Source: Acidobacteriota bacterium (GTDB taxonomy: Bacteria > Acidobacteriota > Vicinamibacteria > Vicinamibacterales > Vicinamibacteraceae). Taken from it: a stretch of 5,571 nucleotides of DNA. The stretch lies in NCBI GenBank assembly GCA_023418055.1, contig JAEZDP010000110.1, positions 1 through 5,571 of the forward strand. Direction: 5' to 3'. The notes under the pieces are model-generated. The model saw nothing but the letters and a program-made list of their open reading frames with translations, searched no databases and had not been told where the DNA came from. This document shows positions 1 to 5,533 of the stretch, piece after piece (position 1 is the stretch's first letter; each line of letters opens with the position of its first letter). Both the position numbers and the translations under genes were made by a program.

Positions 1-54
1 ATGGACAACAGCTCGTCCGAGATGGTCGACTACTTCGTCAAGAAGAGTAACTAG
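1..54 (+). CDS. C-terminal end of an ExbB/TolQ/MotA-family proton-channel protein (5' partial)
   Basis: An open frame runs from the first base of the window to a TAG stop at 52-54 and encodes MDNSSSEMVDYFVKKSN. The ATG at base 1 is probably an internal Met, because only the tail of the gene lies in the window. The call rests mainly on context, since two exbD genes follow directly, and ExbB-type genes normally precede exbD. It also rests on the tail itself: a short Ser-rich stretch, then an amphipathic hydrophobic/aromatic segment and a basic end, which resembles the cytoplasmic C-termini I associate with acidobacterial ExbB proteins. In the family, ExbB forms a pentameric inner-membrane channel around an ExbD dimer and uses the proton motive force to drive TonB. 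The stop is 86 bases before the exbD start, so the genes are probably co-transcribed. A short unrelated peptide end cannot be excluded from 17 residues alone. Confidence 0.6.
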   Translation: MDNSSSEMVDYFVKKSN

Positions 55-99
55 CTCGAACTCGCCGCCGGCGCAGGTGCCGGTGGCCCAGGTTGAAGG

Positions 100-123
100 G
101 GGAACGCACGTCAGTGCGTTCCC
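100..123 (+). promoter_or_regulatory. Perfect 10-bp hairpin in the exbB-exbD intercistronic leader
   Basis: GGGAACGCAC (100-109) and GTGCGTTCCC (114-123) are exact reverse complements, separated by the tetranucleotide GTCA. The stem ends four bases before the AGGAG ribosome-binding site of the downstream exbD. No T-run follows, so it is not a standard intrinsic terminator. Reasonable roles are an RNA-stability or processing element that sets exbB versus exbD levels, a translational modulator of exbD, or a DNA operator. The structure is seen directly; the role is inference. Confidence 0.6.
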
Positions 124-127
124 GTTC

Positions 128-132
128 AGGAG
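128..132 (+). promoter_or_regulatory. Shine-Dalgarno site that fixes the start of the first exbD
   Basis: AGGAG lies eight bases before the ATG at 141. The same reading frame is open further upstream to a TTG at 93. That longer form would translate the hairpin and the SD itself into an Arg/Ser-rich leader that is not typical of ExbD, so the ATG at 141 is preferred. Confidence 0.75.
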
Positions 133-140
133 AAGACGCC

Positions 141-578
141 ATGGCAATGAGCATGGGGGGCGGAAAGGGCGGCATCAAAGCCGACATCAACGTCACGCCC
201 CTGGTCGACATCATGCTGGTGCTGCTCATCATCATGATGCTCATCGCACCGCTGCTGCAGAAGGGCGTCAACGTCAACCTGCCGATCGCCGACAACACGA
301 TCGAGAAGCCCGACACGCAGGAGCAGACGGTCGTGCACGTGGACGCCCAACGGCAGCTCTACGTGAACAACCTGCCCTACAGCGAACGTGAGGTGGTCGA
401 CCGCATCAAGTACGCGCTCGAAGACCGTACCGAGCGCATCGTCTACCTCAAGGGCGACACCGAGGCCCCGTACGGCGCCATCATGAGCATGATGGACAAG
501 CTGCGGGAAGCCGGCATCGAGAACGTCGCGCTCATCACCGAGACGCGCAAGGCCGAGGGTGACGGGGGAGGCGACTGA
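141..578 (+). CDS. exbD: ExbD/TolR-family biopolymer transport protein, first copy
   Basis: This encodes a 145-residue ExbD/TolR protein, the usual length for the family (about 130-150). It has a short Gly/Met-rich cytoplasmic N-terminus (residues 1-11) and then the hallmark motif DINVTPLVDIMLVLLII at 15-31. One transmembrane helix spans roughly residues 21-39. Asp23 sits where family knowledge places the proton-relay aspartate (Asp25 of E. coli ExbD). The QKGVNVNLP segment at 40-48 opens the periplasmic domain, which runs to the C-terminus and includes the conserved APYG region. The protein would pair with ExbB in the inner membrane to energise TonB. The start is chosen for its AGGAG site and family alignment. 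The TGA stop at 576-578 overlaps the next exbD start by one base, which suggests translational coupling. TolR is the main alternative; no tolA, tolB or pal is present in the window to support it. Confidence 0.93.
   Translation: MAMSMGGGKGGIKADINVTPLVDIMLVLLIIMMLIAPLLQKGVNVNLPIADNTIEKPDTQEQTVVHVDAQRQLYVNNLPYSEREVVDRIKYALEDRTERIVYLKGDTEAPYGAIMSMMDKLREAGIENVALITETRKAEGDGGGD
564..571 (+). promoter_or_regulatory. Shine-Dalgarno site of the second exbD, inside the end of the first
   Basis: The purine run GGGGGAGG lies within the last codons of the first exbD, six bases before the ATG at 578. Together with the TGATG stop/start overlap, it gives the second gene its own initiation site while still allowing re-initiation by ribosomes finishing the first. 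Confidence 0.65.
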
Positions 579-1039
579 TGTCTGCGCACAAACACCACGG
601 CGCCGAAGGCGTCGTCAAGCCCAGCAAGATGGATGCGAGCGCGGACATGAACGTCACGCCGCTCATCGACGTGCTGCTCGTGCTCCTGGTCATCTTCATG
701 GCCGCCCTACCGATGACCCAGAAGGGCACCGACATCAACTTGCCGCTCGAAACCAAGGGCGCAGAGTCGGTGAGCGACAGCACCCAGATCGTGCTGAACA
801 TCAACGCCGATCGCTCCATCGCCATCAACAACCAGGACGTCACGCTGCCGGAACTCCAGACGCGCCTCACCGAGATCTTCGAGACGCGTAAGGAGAAGAC
901 GATGTTCATCATCGGCGCGCCGACGTTGCCCTACGGCAGCGTCATCGCCGTCATCGACGCGGCGCGCGGTGCCGGCGTCGACAAGGTGGGCATCGTGACC
1001 GAAGGCATGCGTAGCGGCAGCTCCGGCGCCGCCGACTGA
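578..1039 (+). CDS. exbD: ExbD/TolR-family biopolymer transport protein, second copy
   Basis: This encodes a 153-residue ExbD/TolR protein, a paralogue of the preceding gene rather than a recent duplicate. It has a His/Lys-rich N-terminus of about 18 residues, then DMNVTPLIDVLLVLLVIFM at 23-41. The transmembrane helix is about residues 29-46, and Asp31 is the predicted proton-relay aspartate. QKGTDINLP at 48-56 begins the periplasmic domain, which retains the TLPYGSV element near residues 113-119. Most residues outside the transmembrane helix and the QKG..NLP motif differ from the first copy, so the two ExbDs may form a heterodimer or serve different TonB partners; this is inference. It is the last gene of the operon and is followed by a hairpin at 1070-1108. 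The start is supported by the GGGGGAGG site and the stop/start overlap. Confidence 0.93.
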   Translation: MSAHKHHGAEGVVKPSKMDASADMNVTPLIDVLLVLLVIFMAALPMTQKGTDINLPLETKGAESVSDSTQIVLNINADRSIAINNQDVTLPELQTRLTEIFETRKEKTMFIIGAPTLPYGSVIAVIDAARGAGVDKVGIVTEGMRSGSSGAAD

Positions 1040-1069
1040 CACACACGCCCCACTCCTCTCCGCCTCGCC

Positions 1070-1108
1070 AGAAGGGCCGACGCAGCCGTGCTGCCTCGGC
1101 CCTTTCTG
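1070..1108 (+). terminator. Intrinsic terminator of the exbB-exbD-exbD operon
   Basis: AAGGGCCGA (1072-1080) pairs with TCGGCCCTT (1096-1104). After a symmetric C/C mismatch, GCAG (1082-1085) pairs with CTGC (1091-1094) around the loop CCGTG. With one bulged T the stem can extend outwards to 1070 and 1108. The T content after the stem is weak (TTTCTG), so termination may be partial and allow some read-through toward the HAD gene. It lies 30 bases after the second exbD stop. Confidence 0.7.
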
Positions 1109-1123
1109 CGTCCTAGTCCTTAT

Positions 1124-1195
1124 CTCCTTGGCTCCTTGGCTCCTTGGTTCCTTGGTTCCTTGGTTCCTTCGTTCCTTTGTTCCTTTGTTCCTCGC
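1124..1195 (+). repeat. Octamer tandem array, nine units, consensus YTCCTTGG
   Basis: Nine consecutive 8-bp units can be read without a gap: CTCCTTGG three times, TTCCTTGG twice, TTCCTTCG once, TTCCTTTG twice and a decayed TTCCTCGC. The core TCCTT is unchanged in the first eight units. Identical variants sit next to each other, as expected from repeated local duplication with occasional point mutation. A period of 8 is not a multiple of 3, and there is no credible gene across it. The array lies between the exbD terminator and the HAD start, so any HAD promoter must overlap or closely border it. Confidence 0.9.
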
Positions 1196-1215
1196 TCCCC
1201 TGACGGCAAGACCCG

Positions 1216-1842
1216 ATGCAGACCCCGCGCGACATCGACACGGTGCTGTTCGACATCGGCAACGTTCTCGTCCGGTGGGATCCGCGGCTGCTGTACCGTG
1301 ATGCGTTCGCCTCTGCCGCCGACCTCGAGGCGTTTCTCGCCGAGGTGTGCCCGCCGTCCTGGAACCACGAGATGGACCTCGGCAAGCCGTTTGCCCAGGC
1401 CGTCGCTGAACGTCAGCAGCTCTACCCGCAGCACGGCGCGCTCATCGCCAGGTGGCACAGCGGCTGGGAGGCGATGCTCGGCGAGGAGAATGCCACGATG
1501 GTCGGCCTGCTTCCCAGACTCGCGGAGGCGGGATACCGGCTGTTTGCGCTCACGAACTGGTCGCCCGAGACGTTCCCCGTCGCGCGGCGGCGCTACCCGT
1601 GGCTGCAGCACTTCGCGCAGATCGTCGTGTCCGGGGAAGTGGGCCTCGCCAAACCGGACCCCGCGATCTTCCATCTGGCCCTGCGCCACAGCGCCCGCAC
1701 GGCCGATCGCGTGCTCTTCATCGACGACAGCGTCGCCAACACCGCTGCCGCCAGCGCCCTGGGCTTTGCCACCATCACCTTCACCGACGCGGACGCCTGT
1801 CTCAGCGGGCTGCGTGAATTGGGCGTCACGGTTGACGGCTGA
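1216..1842 (+). CDS. HAD-superfamily hydrolase (subfamily IA-like phosphatase)
   Basis: This encodes a 208-residue soluble protein with all four HAD motifs. Motif I is LFDIGNVLV (11-19) with nucleophile Asp13. Motif II is LTNWS (112-116) with Thr113. Motif III is the Lys of KPDP (Lys146). Motif IV is FIDDS (168-172) with Asp170 and Asp171, which bind Mg2+. Residues about 20-95 form the helical cap region. Motif I has Gly15 where classical phosphatases have the second Asp (DxD). The DxGNV form is seen in YihX-type sugar-phosphate phosphatases and related dehalogenase-like enzymes, so a small phosphorylated metabolite is a likely substrate, but it cannot be named. Length suits the family. The start is bounded by an in-frame TGA at 1201-1203; ATG 1216 is the first possible start, although no strong ribosome-binding site precedes it. 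The gene sits between two different tandem arrays, and its stop codon overlaps the second. Confidence 0.9.
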   Translation: MQTPRDIDTVLFDIGNVLVRWDPRLLYRDAFASAADLEAFLAEVCPPSWNHEMDLGKPFAQAVAERQQLYPQHGALIARWHSGWEAMLGEENATMVGLLPRLAEAGYRLFALTNWSPETFPVARRRYPWLQHFAQIVVSGEVGLAKPDPAIFHLALRHSARTADRVLFIDDSVANTAAASALGFATITFTDADACLSGLRELGVTVDG

Positions 1843-1939
1843 CGCCACACGCCCTACGCCACCCGCCCTACGCCACACGCCACCCGCCACACGCCCTACG
1901 CCACACGCCGTACGCCGTACGCCAAACGCCCTACGCCCT
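1842..1939 (+). repeat. Heptamer tandem array, 14 units, consensus ACGCCNN
   Basis: Exactly fourteen 7-bp units (98 bp) run without a phase break. CGCC is invariant in all 14. Unit position 1 is A (twelve) or C (two), and the last two bases are AC, CT, GT or AA. The first unit begins on the final A of the HAD TGA stop. The preceding seven bases, ACGGCTG, may be a decayed unit inside the coding sequence. The period is not a multiple of 3 and no gene crosses it. The units are far too short, and lack spacers, for a CRISPR array. Confidence 0.92.
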
Positions 1940-1964
1940 GAAGCTCCTGGCCTGCCCGCTCACG

Positions 1965-1997
1965 AAAAAGGCGCGTCCCCCCTTCGGGAGACGCGCC
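1965..1997 (-). terminator. Strong intrinsic terminator of the TonB-dependent receptor gene, possibly bidirectional
   Basis: GGCGCGTC (1970-1977) pairs with GACGCGCC (1990-1997). After one C/A mismatch three more C-G pairs close the tetraloop CTTC (1982-1985). Read on the minus strand, the stem is followed at once by five Ts (the complement of AAAAA at 1965-1969). That is the classic form, 41 bases past the receptor stop codon. On the plus strand the stem is followed only by a C/T mix (CTTCTTC), so it may also end HAD transcription, less efficiently. Confidence 0.85.
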
Positions 1998-2038
1998 CTT
2001 CTTCACGCGATGCGAGCGCCTGCTTGCGCGCGCGGTGG

Positions 2039-5000
2039 CTAGAACAGGTAGCGCAGCATGAACTGCACGGTGTACACGTCGCGCGTATCGGCCGTCTGCT
2101 GCAGGGGCACCGTCAGCAGCTCGTCGTTCAGCACACGCAGCCGGTACTGCGCACGTCCCTGCGCGTCCACCACACCACCCTGCGCCGCGGTGGGGACGAT
2201 GAGCGGCTGGGTCGACACGAGACGCTGCGCCACGCCCCAGTTCTTGTTCAGCAGGTTGCCGAAGTTGATGAAGTCGGCACGGAACTGCAGCGAGTGCCGC
2301 CGGCCGGCGATGTTAGTGAACAGGTCCTGCGCCACGCTGAAGTCCATGCGGTTCACGAACGGCAGGAACACGCCGCCGCGCTCCGCATAGCGACCACGGT
2401 TGTCGCGCAGGTAGCTGTCGGCCGAGATGTACGCATCCCAGGCGGCTGCCTGCTCGGCCGCCGTGAACGTGCGACCGCCCTGCGTGAACGTCTGGAAGTT
2501 CATCTCCGACTGGTCACGCGGGATGTAGATGAGGTCGTTCGACGTGCCGCCATCGCCGTTGAGATCGCCGGCAAACGTGTACGACGCATTGCCGATGGTG
2601 CGTGCCTCCCAGAACACCGACACGGTGGTGCCGCCAAACGAGAAGTACTCCTTCGTGTACGACGCGGCCACGAAGACGCGATGTCCCGGAGAGGTGGCCG
2701 AGAAGCCCAGGCCAGGGTTGTTCGGGTCGCCCGCATGCTGGTTGTTGTTCCACGAGCCGAACGCGATGGAGCCCGGGTCGACCGTGTTCTTGGCTTCACC
2801 GTAGCTGTAGGCCGACTTCACGAACCCGCCGCTGAAGTTCTTGGTCAGCGTGCCCGCGAGGTTCCATGAGCGGCCGACGTTCTGGTTGCTGAGCGTGACC
2901 GCGTTGGACACGTTCGAGTGGATGCGGTTGCCGGCCGTCCAGCGGGGACGTGCATCGGCTCCCGTGAACGCGGCGTTGGCCGCCGGCAGGTTCACGTTCG
3001 TGTAGTACGCGCCGTTGACGTCGCGGTTGTAGAGGAACTCACCCGTCGCGATCACCCCGAGCGGCAGGCGCTGGTCAACGGCGAGATTCGTGCGCCAGAT
3101 CTGGGGGAACTTGAAGTCGGGGTCGGTGAGCGCGAGTTCGTACGACGAGGCGGGCGAGCCGTCCACCGACGACGGCTTGTACCGGTTCGGGTTGGGATCG
3201 AACGGGCGGACATCGGTGTTGTCGAACTGCTGGAACCCGGTGAGCACGCCGGTGTTGCCGATCTGGTTCGAAATCCACACGTACGCGGGCCGGCCCGTGA
3301 AGATGCCCGAGCCGCCACGCACCTGCGTGTTCCGCGCCTCGTCGACGGCCCAGTTGAAGCCCACGCGCGGCGACCAGAGGACGTTGGCATCGGGCAGTTT
3401 CGCCGTCTGGAACTGCACCGCCTGTCCATTCTCGTCACGGAAGGTCAGCTGGTCCGCGAGGGCGTTGGTGAAGCCCGTCTCGCCGAAGAACGGCACGTCG
3501 AACCGGATACCTGCCGTGATCTTCAGGTTGCTGCGCGGCGACCACTCGTCCTGGACGTAGGCGCCCGCGTAGTTCACCTCGAGCGGCTGCACCGGCTTCT
3601 CGAGCCCGGGGATGTTGCTCCACCGCACCTGGAAGCGCCGCAGGTTGACCGGCGACGTCGTGCGGTTGGGGTTGGCCAGGTAGTCGTTGGCATCCAGATA
3701 GAAGTCGTCGAGCGAGTTGTACACGTACGCGCTCTGCGAGCCGGGGAAGAACACGTTCTCCGACTCGTACTTCTCGAAGGTCGCCCCGAAGGTCAATGCG
3801 TGGCGGTTGGCGTACTTCGTGAAGTTGTTCTGCACCTGGAACGTGTTGTAGCGCAGCTCGTTGTTCGGCGTGAACGGCTCGTAGCCGAACGTCGTGTAGG
3901 TGGTGCCGCCGTCGAGGATGTCCACCATCGGGAACAACGTGCCGGCACCACGCACCGACCGGCTCTCGTCCTGTTTCGTGTAACCGACGATGAGCGAGTT
4001 GGCCATGCTCGTGCCGATCGTGGAGTTCCACTCGCCCACGCCCGACCGGATGTTCTCGAGAATCTGATAGTTCGAGTTGGCGAAGTTCAGCGCCAGCGTC
4101 GTCCCGTTGCGGTTGCCGAACCCGAGCGACGACGAGTTGGACGCGAGGACGTCGGTGTTCGAGTCGAGGTGGGTGTACCTGAAGCTCACCTTGTTGTTGC
4201 TGTTCAGGTTGTAGTCCGTCTTGAACAGGTAGCGCCGGGCCGGCGTCTCGAAGTCGTAGCCGGCCACCGGACCGGGGTCGTAGCCGAAGTTCGACTGCAG
4301 GAAGTTGCTCAGGTTGTTGAGGTCGGACGCCAGCACGCGCGTGGTGCCGCCTACAGGGGCCTCACCGCCGTTGTTGGCCCGGAACGTCGTGCCAGGGCGT
4401 GTCAGCGCCTCGTCCTCGACGTTGAAGAAGAAGAACAACTTGTTCTTCCAGATCGGCCCCGACACCCAGCCCCCGGTGTTGGCGAACTCGAACGTGCCGA
4501 CGTTCACCGTCAGGTCCTTGGCCTCGGTCCCGACGAGGCTGTCGTCACGGAACTGCCGGTAGATCGAGCCGCGGAACTGGTTGCCCCCGCTGCGCGTGAC
4601 GGTGTTGACGCCCGCACCCACGAAGTTGCCCTGCCGGACGTCGTAGGGCGCCACGTTCACCTGGATCTGCTCGATGGCCTGCGGCGAGATGGGGGCCACG
4701 CCGGTGCGCCCGCCAGGGGCGGTGTCGCTGCCGAGGCCGAACGAGTTGTTGAAGTAGGAGCCGTCGACGGTGATGTTGTTGAGGCGCGCATCCTGCCCCG
4801 CGAACGACGACCCGCTGGCCTGCGGGGTGAGGCGCGTGAAGTTGTCCAGCCGGTTGCTGACGTTCGGCATCGTCGCGATCTGATCGCGCGTGACGGCCGT
4901 GGCCGCGCCGGTGCGGTTGGAGCTGAACACCGCGTCGGACGAGGCCGTGACCGTCACCGACTCCTCGACGGCGATGCCCTGCACCGTCAGGGCGAGGTCG

Positions 5001-5392
5001 GTCGTGACGCCGAGGTTCACCGTGACGTCTTCCTGCGTGTACGGCTCGAACGCGTTGCCCGTGCCCACGTAGGCCACCGTGACGACGTACGGGCCCCCCA
5101 CGCGCATGTTCGGCAGGAAGAAGCCGCCGTCGTTGCGCGTGGTCGTCTCGTACGTGGTGCCAGAGGGCAGGTGGATGGCGATGATGCTGGCCCCCGCGAC
5201 CGGCGCCTGCTGGGCATCGGTGACGACACCGCTCAGCGACCCGGTGGTCACGCCTTGCCCCGCGACGTCGGATGCCGGCACGACCACGAGCGCCACGATC
5301 GCCAGCCACGAGGCCAGCGTCCGCCGAACGGCGGACACGACAGGGGGATGGGCTGAACGCCAGGGACGTAGCCGCCGCAACACTCTCACCAT
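2039..5392 (-). CDS. TonB-dependent outer-membrane receptor, Oar-like, with N-terminal carboxypeptidase-regulatory domain
   Basis: This encodes 1117 residues, a normal size for Oar-like receptors. An Arg-rich N-terminus leads into a hydrophobic signal core (about 27-40) with likely cleavage near Ala44. A CarboxypepD_reg-like beta-sandwich follows at about 50-135 (GSLSGVVTDA, then a DGGFFLPN turn). The segment EESVTVTAS (143-151) resembles a TonB box. A plug domain (about 150-270) contains NITVDGSYFNN and GVNTVTRSGGNQFRGS. A long beta-barrel makes up the rest, with DLNGDG at 943-948, and the protein ends in Tyr-Leu-Phe, the terminal aromatic expected for BAM-assembled barrels. The family imports substrates through the outer membrane using TonB-ExbBD energy; Oar of Myxococcus is instead linked to protein export. 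The substrate is unknown. The start at 5392 has a GGAG site eight bases upstream. The frame is open to a GTG at 5479, which would spoil the signal peptide. The gene converges with the HAD gene. Confidence 0.92.
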   Translation of the reverse strand: MVRVLRRLRPWRSAHPPVVSAVRRTLASWLAIVALVVVPASDVAGQGVTTGSLSGVVTDAQQAPVAGASIIAIHLPSGTTYETTTRNDGGFFLPNMRVGGPYVVTVAYVGTGNAFEPYTQEDVTVNLGVTTDLALTVQGIAVEESVTVTASSDAVFSSNRTGAATAVTRDQIATMPNVSNRLDNFTRLTPQASGSSFAGQDARLNNITVDGSYFNNSFGLGSDTAPGGRTGVAPISPQAIEQIQVNVAPYDVRQGNFVGAGVNTVTRSGGNQFRGSIYRQFRDDSLVGTEAKDLTVNVGTFEFANTGGWVSGPIWKNKLFFFFNVEDEALTRPGTTFRANNGGEAPVGGTTRVLASDLNNLSNFLQSNFGYDPGPVAGYDFETPARRYLFKTDYNLNSNNKVSFRYTHLDSNTDVLASNSSSLGFGNRNGTTLALNFANSNYQILENIRSGVGEWNSTIGTSMANSLIVGYTKQDESRSVRGAGTLFPMVDILDGGTTYTTFGYEPFTPNNELRYNTFQVQNNFTKYANRHALTFGATFEKYESENVFFPGSQSAYVYNSLDDFYLDANDYLANPNRTTSPVNLRRFQVRWSNIPGLEKPVQPLEVNYAGAYVQDEWSPRSNLKITAGIRFDVPFFGETGFTNALADQLTFRDENGQAVQFQTAKLPDANVLWSPRVGFNWAVDEARNTQVRGGSGIFTGRPAYVWISNQIGNTGVLTGFQQFDNTDVRPFDPNPNRYKPSSVDGSPASSYELALTDPDFKFPQIWRTNLAVDQRLPLGVIATGEFLYNRDVNGAYYTNVNLPAANAAFTGADARPRWTAGNRIHSNVSNAVTLSNQNVGRSWNLAGTLTKNFSGGFVKSAYSYGEAKNTVDPGSIAFGSWNNNQHAGDPNNPGLGFSATSPGHRVFVAASYTKEYFSFGGTTVSVFWEARTIGNASYTFAGDLNGDGGTSNDLIYIPRDQSEMNFQTFTQGGRTFTAAEQAAAWDAYISADSYLRDNRGRYAERGGVFLPFVNRMDFSVAQDLFTNIAGRRHSLQFRADFINFGNLLNKNWGVAQRLVSTQPLIVPTAAQGGVVDAQGRAQYRLRVLNDELLTVPLQQTADTRDVYTVQFMLRYLF
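5319..5336. repeat. 18-bp palindrome in the signal-peptide coding region
   Basis: GTCCGCCG (5319-5326) and CGGCGGAC (5329-5336) are exact reverse complements around AA. It lies inside the receptor gene, over codons for about residues 19-25. In the mRNA it could form a 7-bp stem with a four-base loop, about 55-75 bases after the start codon. It may be a chance product of GC-rich Arg codons, or an early-coding hairpin or operator that tunes expression. Confidence 0.5.
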
Positions 5393-5400
5393 TGTGACTT

Positions 5401-5404
5401 CTCC
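5401..5404 (-). promoter_or_regulatory. Shine-Dalgarno site that fixes the receptor start
   Basis: On the minus strand GGAG (within CGGAGAAG) lies eight bases before the ATG at 5392. It supports that ATG over the upstream GTG at 5479, and over the GTG at 5338, which would give a shorter, more ordinary signal peptide but has no ribosome-binding site. Confidence 0.75.
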
Positions 5405-5496
5405 GAAAGGAACGAACAGGGCCGGACCGCGGAGTTGGCCGGCCAGACCACCCGGACTGCGCCCGGGCGAAAGGACCACTGACGAAGGTACAGGGC

Positions 5497-5521
5497 AGGT
5501 GTTTCGCTGACGTAAACACCT
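5497..5521. promoter_or_regulatory. Perfect 8-bp inverted repeat upstream of the receptor gene, candidate operator
   Basis: AGGTGTTT (5497-5504) and AAACACCT (5514-5521) are exact reverse complements with a 9-bp spacer, giving a 17-bp centre-to-centre distance. It lies about 105 bp before the receptor ATG. The A/T-rich inner arms in otherwise GC-rich DNA and the roughly 1.5-turn spacing suit a dimeric helix-turn-helix regulator. No T-run follows on either strand, so a terminator is unlikely. On the minus strand TTTACG (5516-5511), overlapping the inner arm, could act as a -35, but the best -10 candidate downstream (TGTACC) is poor. No promoter is called in the 5393-5571 leader, which holds no gene. 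Confidence 0.5.
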
Positions 5522-5533
5522 CAGCGCGGAAAG

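Noticed and set aside
93..140. Upstream TTG start that would extend the first ExbD by 16 residues
   Set aside because: The extension would encode the hairpin and the Shine-Dalgarno site as protein and add an atypical basic leader. The ATG at 141 has a properly spaced AGGAG.
1120..1890. Minus-strand 256-codon open frame antisense to the HAD gene
   Set aside because: Its C-terminal end is simply the octamer array translated as a Gly/Lys/Glu/Pro/Arg repeat, and the rest is antisense to a well-supported HAD gene.
1842..1939. Possible CRISPR array
   Set aside because: The units are 7 bp with no unique spacers and there are no cas genes; it is a simple tandem array.
1088..2869. Long plus-strand open frame (593 codons) across the HAD gene, both arrays and the receptor 3' end
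   Set aside because: It is out of frame with the HAD gene, reads repeats as low-complexity peptide, crosses two terminators and runs antisense to the receptor. Its length reflects high GC content with few stop codons.
2918..5356. Plus-strand open frame (812 codons) antisense to the receptor
   Set aside because: It is a GC-driven shadow rich in Arg, Val, Gly and His with no recognisable domain, whereas the minus strand encodes a full receptor with signal peptide, plug and barrel.
2039..5392. Tat signal from the twin Arg at receptor residues 23-24
   Set aside because: The residues after the pair do not match the Tat consensus well, and outer-membrane beta-barrels are exported unfolded by Sec.
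5420..5444. GGCCGG / CCGGCC inverted repeat with a 13-base loop in the receptor leader
   Set aside because: The stem is only six bases of pure G/C in a very GC-rich stretch, which is expected by chance.
5393..5479. Upstream GTG start that would extend the receptor by 29 residues
   Set aside because: It would place about 75 residues before the cleavage site and read through the GGAG ribosome-binding site of the ATG at 5392.
4545..5519. Minus-strand 324-codon open frame overlapping the receptor N-terminal half
   Set aside because: It is an alternative frame of the receptor coding strand with His/Arg-rich low-complexity translation and no domain.
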